Positions 7,036 to 14,144 are shown, counted from the stretch's first letter. The stretch is 14,910 nt of DNA from Cyanobacteria bacterium UBA11370 (GCA_003486645.1 DNGI01000440.1:1-14910); one strand, 5' to 3'. Numbers and translations are program-made. Notes: generated from the letters alone by a model not told the origin.

Positions 7036-7842
7036 ATGAGCGACGACGACAAGCAGCCAGATAACACCTTGCAGCAGACAGAGGAGCCGATGGCGGTTGC
7101 TCAAGACAAGAGCGGCTCAGAATCGGCGACACCCGAGGTAGACTTGAGTGCAGCCAGCGATTTAGAGTCGCCCCTGAATGGGGATGAACCCAGCGTTGAT
7201 GGGTCAGCTAGCACGACAGCAACGGATGAAGCCGAAATTTCTGAAGTCCAAGCTGTCGAATCATCAACCGATGTCCCCTCAGCCGAGACGGACATAGCCG
7301 CGTGGGAAGCCTTAAAGGACGAAAATCAAGCGCTGACAGCTCAGTTAAATGAGCTAAATCAGCAATTTGAAGCCTTAAAAACTCAATCCATGCGGATGGC
7401 AGCCGATTTTGATAATTTCCGCAAGCGAACCTCTAAAGAAAAAGAAGACTTGGAACACCAAGTCAAGAAAAACACCTTGGCAGAGTTATTGCCCGTGGTT
7501 GATAACTTTGAACGGGCGCGATCGCACATCAAACCTCAAACCGATGGGGAAATGACGATCCACAAAAGTTATCAGGGTGTTTACAAGCAGTTAGTTGAGT
7601 GCCTTAAGCGCATTGGCGTTTCGCCGATGCGTCCGGAAGGAGCGGAATTTGATCCGAATCTTCATGAAGCCGTTATGCGGGAGGCAACCCATGAATACCC
7701 AGAAGGGGTGGTCATTGAACAGCTTATGCGCGGTTACTTTCTCGGCGATCGCGTCCTGCGCCATGCTATGGTCAAAGTTGCTGCGGCGGCTGAGCCCGTG
7801 GTAACCTCAGAGGAAGGCACCCCAGAAACCACAGAACCTTAA
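7036..7842 (+). CDS. grpE: Hsp70 nucleotide exchange factor GrpE
   Basis: GrpE is a cytoplasmic homodimer that releases ADP from DnaK and so resets the chaperone cycle. The 268 residues comprise an acidic, low-complexity N-terminal extension (1-85), a long coiled coil (about 88-160) containing DFDNFRKR (124-131) and [11 protein letters not shown] (151-161), and the C-terminal beta domain with the signature G-V-x-x-M-x-P-x-G-x-x-F-D-P-N-x-H-E-A-V (194-213) and the closing R-G-Y-x-x-G-D-R-V-L-R-x-A-x-V-K-V (232-248). The acidic N-terminus is longer than in E. coli GrpE (197 residues). It starts with ATG and has only a weak ribosome binding site. It lies 160 bases upstream of dnaK and behind the nested dyad at 6969. 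Confidence 0.98.
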   Translation: MSDDDKQPDNTLQQTEEPMAVAQDKSGSESATPEVDLSAASDLESPLNGDEPSVDGSASTTATDEAEISEVQAVESSTDVPSAETDIAAWEALKDENQALTAQLNELNQQFEALKTQSMRMAADFDNFRKRTSKEKEDLEHQVKKNTLAELLPVVDNFERARSHIKPQTDGEMTIHKSYQGVYKQLVECLKRIGVSPMRPEGAEFDPNLHEAVMREATHEYPEGVVIEQLMRGYFLGDRVLRHAMVKVAAAAEPVVTSEEGTPETTEP

Positions 7843-7881
7843 GTGGCAGGGTCATTAACCATTCTTTCTTTGGTGTCAGCG

Positions 7882-7889
7882 TATAAAAT
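7882..7889 (+). promoter_or_regulatory. Possible -10 element of a dnaK promoter
   Basis: TATAAAAT lies in the grpE-dnaK spacer about 115 bases before the dnaK start. No convincing -35 hexamer occurs at 16-18 bases upstream, so this is a weak promoter call. If it is used, the transcript would begin just before the inverted repeats at 7893-7957 and carry both in its leader. Confidence 0.3.
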
Positions 7890-7915
7890 GAAGTACTAAG
7901 TTCAGTACAACCCCA

Positions 7916-7957
7916 GGTTGAACCAGACGAACGTCTATCCGGACAACGGGTTCAACC
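7916..7957 (+). promoter_or_regulatory. Inverted repeat in the dnaK leader
   Basis: GGTTGAACC (7916-7924) and GGTTCAACC (7949-7957) are perfect 9-bp complementary arms. The 24-base interior contains a smaller hairpin, AGAC-GAAC-GTCT (7925-7936). A further 5-bp stem GTACT/AGTAC lies just upstream (7893-7908). The imperfect palindrome CTTTAGGCCAAAG abuts the start codon and covers the only weak AGG ribosome contact. Together these make a structured 5' leader; a temperature-responsive role is inference. Confidence 0.5.
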
Positions 7958-8002
7958 GAAACAACCAAGAGAAAACTCTACATACCTTTAGGCCAAAGCG
8001 CT

Positions 8003-9973
8003 ATGGGAAAAGTCATTGGCATCGACCTAGGCACGACCAATAGTTGCGTCGCTGTGCTAGAAGGAGGTCAGCCCATCGTCATTTCCAACTCGGAAGGGGG
8101 ACGTACCACTCCGAGTATGGTGGGATTTGGCAAGGCAGGTGAACGCCTGGTCGGTCAACTCGCCAAACGACAAGCTGTGACCAACGCCGAAAATACGGTT
8201 TACAGTATTAAGCGCTTTATTGGGCGACGGTGGGATGACACCGTAGAAGAGCGATCGCGCGTTCCCTATACCTGTGTCCGAGGTCGTGACGATACTGTCG
8301 ATGTTCAGGTTCGAGGTCGTGCCTACACTCCCCAAGAGATTTCCGCGATGATCCTGCAAAAGCTTAAAGCCGATGCAGAAAACTTTCTAGGTGAACCCGT
8401 TGAACAGGCGGTGATTACGGTTCCAGCCTATTTTACCGATGCCCAACGGCAAGCGACGAAAGACGCGGGAACCATCGCCGGGTTAGAAGTCCTGCGGATT
8501 ATCAACGAACCCACCGCCGCCGCCCTTGCCTATGGGATGGATAAGCAAGACCAAGAACAACAAATCTTGGTATTTGACTTAGGGGGTGGAACCTTTGATG
8601 TCTCGGTTCTCCAATTGGGAGATGGCGTTTTTGAAGTGAAAGCGACCTCTGGAAACAACCACTTGGGAGGCGATGACTTTGATAATGTGATTGTTCGCTG
8701 GATGAGTGAAAAATTCAAGGAAGCCGAAGGGATCGACCTGGGATCAGACAAAATGGCACTCCAGCGACTGCGAGAAGCGGCCGAAAAGGCAAAAATAGAA
8801 CTCTCCAGTATGGTGAATACCTCCATCAACCTGCCCTTCATCACTGCCGATGAAACAGGTCCAAAACACCTAGAGATGGAACTGACACGCGCGAAGTTTG
8901 AAGAACTGGCTAGCGAGTTGATCGAAGGCACCGTTGAACCCGTAAAGCAAGCACTCAAAGACTGCGATCTCAAGCCCGATGATATTGACCGGATTCTCTT
9001 AGTCGGGGGTTCTACCCGTATTCCAGCCGTACAGATAGCGATTAGCAAATTTTTTGGCGGTCGATCGCCGGATAAGTCAGTAAACCCTGATGAAGCTGTA
9101 GCATTAGGAGCGGCTATTCAGGGAGGTGTATTGGGAGGTGAAGTTGAAGACTTACTACTCTTAGACGTGATTCCCTTATCACTCGGCATTGAAACCCTAG
9201 GAGAAGTCTTTACCAAAATCATCGAACGCAACACCACAATTCCCACCAGTAAATCTCAGGTATTTTCTACCGCTACCGACGGACAAACCTCCGTGGAAAT
9301 CCATGTCTTGCAGGGTGAACGGGCGATGGCAAGAGATAACAAAAGCTTGGGTAAGTTTCTTTTGGCAGGCATTCCGCCAGCACCACGAGGTGTCCCTCAA
9401 ATTGAAGTGTCCTTTGATATTGATGTGAACGGCATTCTCAATGTTTCAGCCGCTGATAAAGGAACGGGACGAGAGCAAAGTATCCGAATTACCAATACAG
9501 GAGGATTAAGTACCGCTGAAGTCGAACGGATGCGCCAAGAAGCTGAACAATATGCAGAGGAAGACCGCCGCCGTATCCAATTGGTAGAACTCAAAAATCA
9601 AGCTGATAGCCTGTTCTACAGCTATGAATCAACCTTAAATGATAACGCTGCCGTAGTACGTGAGGAACTCAAGGCTCAGGGAGAACAGAAAAAGAAACAG
9701 CTACAAGCTGCGCTTAAAAATCCATCACTGAGTATAGAAGAAGTCAAACAACGACTCGACGACTTCCAACAAACTCTATTTGCGATCGGCGCAGCCGTTT
9801 ATCAGCAGGCTTCACCCGGTCTAGATGGTGATGAAGTTACAGATACGATTGACGAGGGTGCTTCAACGGTAGAATTTAGCGAAGCGTCTGAATCACCCAC
9901 TCAATACGAAGATGATTTAATCCTAAATTTTGAGGATGAAACCGTAACCGCCGACTACGAAACCGTTGACTAA
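8003..9973 (+). CDS. dnaK: Molecular chaperone DnaK (Hsp70), probably the grpE-linked DnaK1-type paralogue
   Basis: DnaK is an ATP-driven cytoplasmic chaperone that binds exposed hydrophobic segments, stimulated by DnaJ and reset by GrpE. The 656 residues show the Hsp70 nucleotide-binding signatures: phosphate-1 GIDLGTTNS (6-14), connect-1 AVITVPAYF (136-144), phosphate-2 [12 protein letters not shown] (191-202) and the adenosine motif [12 protein letters not shown] (332-343). The hydrophobic interdomain linker LLLLDV is at 384-389, followed by the substrate-binding beta domain and helical lid to about 600. The C-terminal tail (604-656) is acidic and ends in ADYETVD, unlike the EEV-type tail of canonical DnaK. 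Cyanobacteria carry several DnaKs; Synechocystis also has dnaK1 beside grpE, so the DnaK1 assignment rests on context and tail, not on a tree. The start follows weak ribosome binding signals. Confidence 0.97.
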   Translation: MGKVIGIDLGTTNSCVAVLEGGQPIVISNSEGGRTTPSMVGFGKAGERLVGQLAKRQAVTNAENTVYSIKRFIGRRWDDTVEERSRVPYTCVRGRDDTVDVQVRGRAYTPQEISAMILQKLKADAENFLGEPVEQAVITVPAYFTDAQRQATKDAGTIAGLEVLRIINEPTAAALAYGMDKQDQEQQILVFDLGGGTFDVSVLQLGDGVFEVKATSGNNHLGGDDFDNVIVRWMSEKFKEAEGIDLGSDKMALQRLREAAEKAKIELSSMVNTSINLPFITADETGPKHLEMELTRAKFEELASELIEGTVEPVKQALKDCDLKPDDIDRILLVGGSTRIPAVQIAISKFFGGRSPDKSVNPDEAVALGAAIQGGVLGGEVEDLLLLDVIPLSLGIETLGEVFTKIIERNTTIPTSKSQVFSTATDGQTSVEIHVLQGERAMARDNKSLGKFLLAGIPPAPRGVPQIEVSFDIDVNGILNVSAADKGTGREQSIRITNTGGLSTAEVERMRQEAEQYAEEDRRRIQLVELKNQADSLFYSYESTLNDNAAVVREELKAQGEQKKKQLQAALKNPSLSIEEVKQRLDDFQQTLFAIGAAVYQQASPGLDGDEVTDTIDEGASTVEFSEASESPTQYEDDLILNFEDETVTADYETVD

Positions 9974-9981
9974 GGCAAGCT

Positions 9982-10017
9982 GATCAAGAGCAGGTAGCGA
10001 TGGCTCGTTTTTTGATC
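9982..10017 (+). terminator. Possible weak terminator after dnaK
   Basis: GAGC (9988-9991) pairs with GCTC (10003-10006), followed by G and six Ts. Outer arms GATCAA and TTGATC (9982-9987, 10012-10017) extend it across a bulge. It begins eight bases after the dnaK stop codon. The GC stem is only four pairs, so partial attenuation or a processing hairpin is as likely as full termination. Confidence 0.35.
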
Positions 10018-10035
10018 GACAATGGTATAGATTGG

Positions 10036-10082
10036 CAGGTGAAGTGGAAATGAGTCATCCTTGGCTTACCATCCATCACCTG
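10036..10082 (+). repeat. Inverted repeat in the dnaK-dnaJ spacer
   Basis: CAGGTGA (10036-10042) and TCACCTG (10076-10082) are perfect 7-bp arms around 33 bases. It is the third inverted repeat found directly upstream of a chaperone gene here, after those before grpE and dnaK. Its sequence is not shared with the other two. Confidence 0.4.
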
Positions 10083-10133
10083 AGCAGACAATAAACCCGC
10101 CCCCTAACGAATCAAACCCACCAGCAGCGCTCT

Positions 10134-11261
10134 ATGGCTGACTACTATGAAATTCTTGGTGTCTCTCGTGACGCTGATAAAGAGGAAATGAAGCGTGCTT
10201 ACCGCCGCCTTGCCCGAAAGTATCACCCTGATGTTAATAAGGAACCAGGGGCAGAAGAGCGCTTTAAAGAAATTAATCGAGCTTATGAAATTCTTTCTGA
10301 ACCGGAAACCAGAGCGAGATATGACCGCTTCGGTGAAGCGGGTGTAGCATCAGGTGCAGGCGCAGGCTACCCTGATTTTGATATGGGGATTGCCGATATT
10401 TTTGAAAGCTTCTTTAGTGGTTTCGCGGGCGGGGGTGGCGTGGGTACGCGCACCACGACTCGCTCTCGCGGTCCAGTTCGAGGTGATGATTTGCGCCTGG
10501 ATCTGAAGCTGGAATTTCGGGAAGCCGTATTTGGCGGCGAAAAGGAAATTCGGATTCCGCACCTAGAACACTGTAATGCCTGTAGCGGGACTGGGGCAAA
10601 GCCAGGAACTCGACCTCGCACTTGTCCAACCTGTAGTGGTACGGGTCAGGTTCGTCGCGCGACCCGAACTCCGTTTGGCAGTTTTACTCAAGTTTCAGTT
10701 TGTCCAAGCTGTAATGGTGAGGGACAGGTGATTGAGGATAAGTGTGATACTTGTGGGGGAGCAGGTCGCAAGCAAGAAACGAAAAAGCTGAAAATTACGA
10801 TTCCTGCGGGTGTAGATAATGGAACTAGGTTGCGGGTTTCTAAAGAAGGAGACGCAGGGTTGCGGGGGGGGCCTCCGGGGGATCTATACGTCTATTTATT
10901 TGTTGAAGAAGATGCTGAGTTTCAGCGCGATGGGATCAATATCTTGTCGGATCTGAAAATAAGCTATTTACAAGCGATTTTAGGATGCCGTCTGGAAGTT
11001 AAGACGGTGGATGGACCTGTAGAATTAAAGATTCCGCCGGGAACCCAGCCGAGTACGGTACTAACATTAGAAAATCATGGTGTACCCAAACTGGGGAATT
11101 CGGTGAGTCGCGGGGATCATTTGATTACCGTTTTAATTGATATTCCGACTCGAATTACGCCGGAGGAACGGGAATTGTTAGAAAAGTTGGCGAAACTCAA
11201 AGGCGATCGCACCGGAAAAGGGGGTCTAGAAGACTTTCTAGGAGGTCTATTTCGCGGATGA
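10134..11261 (+). CDS. dnaJ: Co-chaperone DnaJ (type I Hsp40)
   Basis: DnaJ delivers unfolded clients to DnaK and triggers its ATP hydrolysis. The 375 residues have full type I architecture. The J domain (1-68) carries the essential HPD at 31-33, the Gly-rich segment spans 69-116, and four CxxCxGxG zinc repeats begin at C147, C164, C190 and C204. The C-terminal substrate-binding domains follow (about 120-345) with the IPAGVDNG and IPPGTQ strands. Length matches E. coli DnaJ (376). The gene lies 160 bases after dnaK and overlaps the following tusA-like gene by four bases (ATGA, 11258-11261). The ribosome binding site is weak. It is the DnaJ most likely to serve this DnaK. Confidence 0.98.
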   Translation: MADYYEILGVSRDADKEEMKRAYRRLARKYHPDVNKEPGAEERFKEINRAYEILSEPETRARYDRFGEAGVASGAGAGYPDFDMGIADIFESFFSGFAGGGGVGTRTTTRSRGPVRGDDLRLDLKLEFREAVFGGEKEIRIPHLEHCNACSGTGAKPGTRPRTCPTCSGTGQVRRATRTPFGSFTQVSVCPSCNGEGQVIEDKCDTCGGAGRKQETKKLKITIPAGVDNGTRLRVSKEGDAGLRGGPPGDLYVYLFVEEDAEFQRDGINILSDLKISYLQAILGCRLEVKTVDGPVELKIPPGTQPSTVLTLENHGVPKLGNSVSRGDHLITVLIDIPTRITPEERELLEKLAKLKGDRTGKGGLEDFLGGLFRG

Positions 11262-11521
11262 GTAATTCAACTGTATCTACAGAAACACCCGATGCTCAAC
11301 TCGATTTACGGGGTACTCCTTGCCCCATTAACTTCGTGCGGACTAAACTTCGTTTAGAACAAATGACTCCAGGAAGCTTATTAGAAGTGTGGCTTGACCC
11401 TGGAGAACCGATTGAACAAGTACCCGATAGTTTGGCAATGGAAGGCTACCCAATTGAAGCGGTCGAGGATCACACGAATTATTTTGCCTTGAAGGTGCGT
11501 CGTCCCCTAGCTTCTGCATGA
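11258..11521 (+). CDS. TusA-family sulfurtransferase-like protein
   Basis: TusA-family proteins are small cytoplasmic sulfur carriers that take persulfide sulfur on one conserved cysteine and pass it on, for example in tRNA thiolation or cofactor synthesis. These 87 residues show the family core: [16 protein letters not shown] (15-30), with the conserved Cys-Pro at C22-P23, then a G-x-L-L-E-V-W-L strand (40-46), a helix, and the closing hydrophobic strands (YFALKVRR). It overlaps dnaJ and rsgA by four bases at each end (ATGA at 11258 and 11518), a pattern of translational coupling. The partner protein and substrate are unknown. I give no symbol because it may not be TusA proper. Confidence 0.88.
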   Translation: MSNSTVSTETPDAQLDLRGTPCPINFVRTKLRLEQMTPGSLLEVWLDPGEPIEQVPDSLAMEGYPIEAVEDHTNYFALKVRRPLASA

Positions 11522-12642
11522 GTGGGGTACTATCTAACAGCGCGTTATCTGAATTGCCTACACCACTACTGGGAACAGTCCTAGCAGTACAGGCTAACTT
11601 TTACCAAGTAAAGTTAGATCCAAGCCTTAAAGAAGACCTAACAAACAAATCCCCACTCCTCACTCCCCACTCCCCACTCCCCACTCTCCTATGTACTCGT
11701 CGTACTCGACTGAAAAAAATAGGTCAGCGCGTGATGGTAGGCGATCGCGTTGTCATTGAAGAACCGGATTGGGTGGGAGGACGGGGTGCGATCGCAGATG
11801 TTTTACCCCGCAAAACTCAGCTTGATCGCCCTCCTATTGCGAATGCCGAGCAAATTCTTTTAGTATTTGCCTTGGCAGAACCACTCCTAGATCCTTACCC
11901 ACTTAGTCGATTTTTGGTTAAGGCAGAATCTACTAATTTACAAGTTTCTTTGTGCCTAAATAAAAGTGATTTAGTTACCGAAGAACAACGCAAAGATTGG
12001 CAGCAACGTTTAAAAAATTGGGGTTACAAACCTATATTTATTAGTGTTTATCATAGCACAGGGTTAGAAGAATTAAGCGATTTATTAAATCACAAAATTA
12101 CCGTTTTAGCTGGTCTTTCTGGGGTTGGGAAATCGAGTTTAATTAATCAGCTAGCACCGGACGTTAATTTACGAGTCGGAGAAGTTAGCGGGAAACTTAA
12201 TCGCGGACGACACACGACTCGACACGTTGAACTCTTTGAATTACCGAAAGGGGGTTTGTTAGCGGATACTCCTGGGTTTAATCAACCTGATTTGGATTGT
12301 GAACCTACAGAATTAGTTTATTATTTCCCAGAAGCACAGCAACGTTTAGCCGTAGCAAACTGTCAATTTAGTAATTGTTTACATCGGGATGAACCCAATT
12401 GTGTAGTTCGGGGAGATTGGGAACGTTACGAGCATTATTTAGATTTTCTGGAAGAAGCGATCGCACGTCAAGAGCGGTTGAATCAACAAGCTGATCCAGA
12501 GTCAAGTTTGAAGGCAAAAACAAAGGGTAAAGGGCAAACTCAATACGAACCGAAGTTAGAAACGAAGAAATATCGGCGGCGTTCCCGTCGGACTCAACAG
12601 CAGGAACTTGAAGAATTGTATGAGGATTCGGAAGATTCTTAA
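11518..12642 (+). CDS. rsgA: Small ribosomal subunit biogenesis GTPase RsgA
   Basis: RsgA is a circularly permuted GTPase that checks late 30S assembly and releases other factors from the subunit. The 374 residues show an N-terminal OB fold (about 16-95), then the permuted G motifs: G4 NKSD at 148-151, G1 GLSGVGKS at 199-206, G2 GRHTTR (230-235) and G3 DTPGF (250-254). The zinc site follows as C282, C287, H289, C295. Residues 38-56 interrupt the OB fold with a sequence translated from a C-rich heptamer repeat (see 11650-11684). The C-terminus has a long basic stretch (330-360) and an acidic end. The gene overlaps the tusA-like gene by four bases. Its stop codon shares TTAA with the stop of the convergent antitoxin gene. 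Confidence 0.97.
   Translation: MSGVLSNSALSELPTPLLGTVLAVQANFYQVKLDPSLKEDLTNKSPLLTPHSPLPTLLCTRRTRLKKIGQRVMVGDRVVIEEPDWVGGRGAIADVLPRKTQLDRPPIANAEQILLVFALAEPLLDPYPLSRFLVKAESTNLQVSLCLNKSDLVTEEQRKDWQQRLKNWGYKPIFISVYHSTGLEELSDLLNHKITVLAGLSGVGKSSLINQLAPDVNLRVGEVSGKLNRGRHTTRHVELFELPKGGLLADTPGFNQPDLDCEPTELVYYFPEAQQRLAVANCQFSNCLHRDEPNCVVRGDWERYEHYLDFLEEAIARQERLNQQADPESSLKAKTKGKGQTQYEPKLETKKYRRRSRRTQQQELEELYEDSEDS
11650..11684. repeat. Tandem heptamer TCCCCAC x5 inside rsgA
   Basis: Five end-to-end copies of the 7-base unit TCCCCAC; the second has one change (TCCTCAC). Part of a degenerate sixth follows. It resembles the short tandemly repeated heptamers known from filamentous cyanobacteria. Here it lies in the reading frame of rsgA and encodes about residues 45-56 (Ser/Pro/Leu/Thr-rich), within the OB-fold region. 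Confidence 0.85.
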
Positions 12643-12977
12643 ACGTTTAGTTCAACATTACTATGAGAATTTGTAAGTTTATCTTTTTCTTGATCAGAAA
12701 CAGTAACAGTGAGTTTTAATCCCAGAGCATTTAACCAAGTTCCTAAGCCGTAAATTGCCTCACTTCCGGGTTTTGATAGTAATTCATCTAGTTTTTCTAG
12801 GTGCTGTTTGGTTTGCTCAGGGGAAGTAAGAGCTTCAGCGACATGACTCAGTGCTAGTCGGAGTAGTTCCGGTTCTGGATCTTTTTCCTCCAATATAGCC
12901 TCGATATAAGCAGCCGCAGCTTCAGGATTTTTGAGAAATTTAATGCGATGCTCATGGTAGCTTACACTTTTAGGCAT
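12639..12977 (-). CDS. HI1420-type addiction-module antitoxin, second copy
   Basis: This 112-residue protein matches the HI1420-type antidote pattern: an N-terminal Y-H-x-x-x-x-x-x-L-K-x-P-x-x-A-x-x-Y-I-E-A-x-L-E-E segment, then L-R-L-A-L-S-x-V-A-E-A and a C-terminal helix-turn-helix-like part ending N-A-L-G-L-K-L-T-V. Such antitoxins bind a RelE-like toxin and usually repress their own operon. Residues ~26-98 are nearly identical to the antitoxin at 13305, with only two amino-acid differences in the region of the 215-base DNA repeat. It has no intact toxin partner of its own: the ORF just upstream is a fusion whose stop overlaps this start by eight bases, so translation may be coupled. Its stop codon shares TTAA with rsgA, in convergent orientation. 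Confidence 0.8.
   Translation of the reverse strand: MPKSVSYHEHRIKFLKNPEAAAAYIEAILEEKDPEPELLRLALSHVAEALTSPEQTKQHLEKLDELLSKPGSEAIYGLGTWLNALGLKLTVTVSDQEKDKLTNSHSNVELNV
12694..12908. repeat. Direct repeat, copy A (duplicated antitoxin DNA)
   Basis: Aligned without gaps to 13360-13574 at an offset of 666 bases, with seven differences by hand count, of which five are silent in the antitoxin frame. This is a recent duplication or gene conversion. Confidence 0.85.
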
Positions 12978-13221
12978 TGTCTTGATTCCTGTAATCTATC
13001 CAGTATTCTATTGCTTTGCGAATGTCTTGCGATTGAGTGCTTTTATCACCGCCACAAAGAAGAAGAACTATTGTTGAGCCGATTTGTCCAAATCGGAGTA
13101 ATTCCGGTTCTGGCTCTTCACCTTCATCTAATTCAAAGTGAGTTTCAAGATAGACAGCAGCATAATTTGGGTCTTTAAGATGTGAAATTAGAAAGTCATG
13201 GTAGGGTAAGCTTTTAGGCAT
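12970..13221 (-). CDS. Chimeric ORF: antitoxin N-terminus fused in frame to toxin C-terminus
   Basis: This 83-residue ORF is a hybrid. Residues 1-43 match the N-terminus of the neighbouring antitoxin (start [10 protein letters not shown], ending E-P-E-L-L-R). Residues 44-79 match the C-terminal part of the Gp49/RelE-like toxin at 13648, from F73 to N108, including L-L-C-G-G-D-K-S. It lacks the antitoxin's DNA-binding end and most of the toxin fold. The ATG at 13221 lines up with the true antitoxin start; an upstream TTG at 13230 is less likely. The stop overlaps the downstream antitoxin start by eight bases. It is best read as a deletion scar between tandem toxin-antitoxin copies. Because the frame is intact, it may still be translated and couple to the second antitoxin. 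Confidence 0.7.
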   Translation of the reverse strand: MPKSLPYHDFLISHLKDPNYAAVYLETHFELDEGEEPEPELLRFGQIGSTIVLLLCGGDKSTQSQDIRKAIEYWIDYRNQDNA

Positions 13222-13225
13222 TTGT

Positions 13226-13256
13226 GGCAACGGATGGGGTAGCAGATGTAACGGAT
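13226..13256. repeat. CGGAT repeat block upstream of the chimeric ORF
   Basis: Units GGCAACGGAT, GTAGCAGAT and GTAACGGAT in a row, followed by a near-HIP1 GATCGCG. The same 31-base block, with two differences, occurs at 14038-14068 upstream of the intact toxin. It is therefore part of the duplicated locus, and may be an operator or a dispersed repeat. Confidence 0.6.
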
Positions 13257-13304
13257 AGGAGATCGCGCTTCAAAACATGGATTTTATCAGAAAGCAGAAT
13301 ATTT

Positions 13305-13643
13305 TTAAACGGTTATTTGGGAAGCGGTTTCAGTATTTTTTAGTTTATCTTTTGCTTCATCAGAAACAGTAACAGTGAGTTTTAATCCCAAAGCATTTAA
13401 CCAAGTTCCCAAGCTGTAAATTGCCTCACTTCCGGGTTTTGATAGTAATTCATCTAGTTTTTCTAGGTGCTGTTTGGTTTGTTCAGGGGAAGTAAGAGCT
13501 TCAGCAACATGACTTAGTGCTAGTCGGAGTAGTTCCGGTTCTGGATCTTCTTCCTCCAATATAGCCTCGATATACAGAGCAGCATAACTGGGGTCTTTGA
13601 GTTGTAAAATCAGGAAGTCATGGTAAGGCAAACTCTTGTGCAT
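13305..13643 (-). CDS. HI1420-type addiction-module antitoxin, first copy
   Basis: This 112-residue protein is the cognate antidote of the toxin encoded four bases upstream (toxin stop at 13648). It shows the same family pattern as the copy at 12639: Y-H-D-F-L-I-x-x-L-K-D-P, [21 protein letters not shown] and N-A-L-G-L-K-L-T-V. The usual role is to neutralise a RelE/ParE-fold toxin and repress the operon through a helix-turn-helix domain; the toxin-first gene order fits that family. I chose the ATG at 13643, which aligns with the other copies. A longer frame to 13721 would run into the toxin gene and adds residues with no counterpart in the other copies. Confidence 0.82.
   Translation of the reverse strand: MHKSLPYHDFLILQLKDPSYAALYIEAILEEEDPEPELLRLALSHVAEALTSPEQTKQHLEKLDELLSKPGSEAIYSLGTWLNALGLKLTVTVSDEAKDKLKNTETASQITV
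13360..13574. repeat. Direct repeat, copy B (duplicated antitoxin DNA)
   Basis: Partner of 12694-12908, inside the first-copy antitoxin gene. The alignment is gap-free with about seven mismatches. Similarity weakens sharply beyond both ends, where the two antitoxins differ in their termini. Confidence 0.85.
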
Positions 13644-13647
13644 AGTT

Positions 13648-13974
13648 TTAATTCTTATAGTCTTTCCAATATTGTATCGCTCTAGAAATATCTTCAATTT
13701 GACTGCTTTTATCTCCACCACATAGAAGAAGCACTATGATTGTCCCCACTTGTGCAAAGTAGATGCGGTAGCCAGGGCCATAGTCAATTCTTAGTTCAAA
13801 TACTCCTTCTCCAACTGATCGATAGTCTCCTAGGTTTCCCAGCTTAATTCGTTCAAGTCTGGCATTAATTTTAGCTTTGCTTCTTGCATCCCGAAGCTTA
13901 TAAAACCATTCATCGAAAGGACTTCTCCCATCGGGTGTAACATAACGCTGAATTTCCCTGGGTCGGGCTTCCAT
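13648..13974 (-). CDS. Gp49/HI1419-type RelE-superfamily toxin
   Basis: This 108-residue protein matches the addiction-module killer family related to phage Gp49 and HI1419, part of the RelE/ParE fold. Relatives act mainly as ribosome-dependent mRNA endonucleases. Visible pattern: an N-terminal strand (R-E-I-Q-R-Y-V), a central F-D-E-W-F-x-x-L-R-D-x-x-x-K-A-K-I-x-A-R-L-E-R-I helix pair, G-N-L-G-D, G-V-F-E-L-R-I-x-Y-G-P-G-Y-R-I-Y-F, then the closing [12 protein letters not shown] with a C-terminal helix. Basic residues R62 and R70 are in the usual active-side positions. It is intact, begins with ATG, and is followed four bases later by its antitoxin, so the pair is likely functional. Whether it cleaves mRNA is inferred from the family. 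Confidence 0.88.
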   Translation of the reverse strand: MEARPREIQRYVTPDGRSPFDEWFYKLRDARSKAKINARLERIKLGNLGDYRSVGEGVFELRIDYGPGYRIYFAQVGTIIVLLLCGGDKSSQIEDISRAIQYWKDYKN

Positions 13975-14025
13975 GATTTAATTGTAGATAGTCAGCACTT
14001 CATCTTCCCTTGTAAGGTGGATCTT

Positions 14026-14068
14026 GGCAACGGATTTGGCAACGGATGTGGTAGCGGATGTAACGGAT
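14026..14068. repeat. CGGAT repeat block upstream of the toxin gene
   Basis: GGCAACGGAT occurs twice 12 bases apart (14026, 14038), then GTAGCGGAT (14051) and GTAACGGAT (14060), followed by a HIP1 site at 14071. The block is 52 bases upstream of the toxin start and repeats the block at 13226-13256. It is a candidate autoregulation site of the toxin-antitoxin operon. Confidence 0.6.
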
Positions 14069-14144
14069 GGGCGATCGCACGTTAAGGGGTGAATTTTTTT
14101 AGTTTTATTTAGAGTTAGTAGTATTTCACTGCTGTACAATGACT

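Noticed and set aside
8530..9048. 172-codon minus-strand ORF
   Set aside because: It is antisense to the conserved core of dnaK and has no recognisable motif.
11650..11684. Frameshift or sequencing error in rsgA at the heptamer repeat
   Set aside because: The frame is open through the repeat and the conserved RsgA sequence resumes correctly (LLCTRRTRLKKIG), so the insertion is in frame.
13305..13721. Longer start for the first antitoxin
   Set aside because: It would overlap the toxin gene by 74 bases, and the added residues have no match in the other copies. The ATG at 13643 aligns with both.
13226..14068. CRISPR-like array from the CGGAT units
   Set aside because: The units are only 9-10 bases with no unique spacers of constant length, so this is not a CRISPR array.
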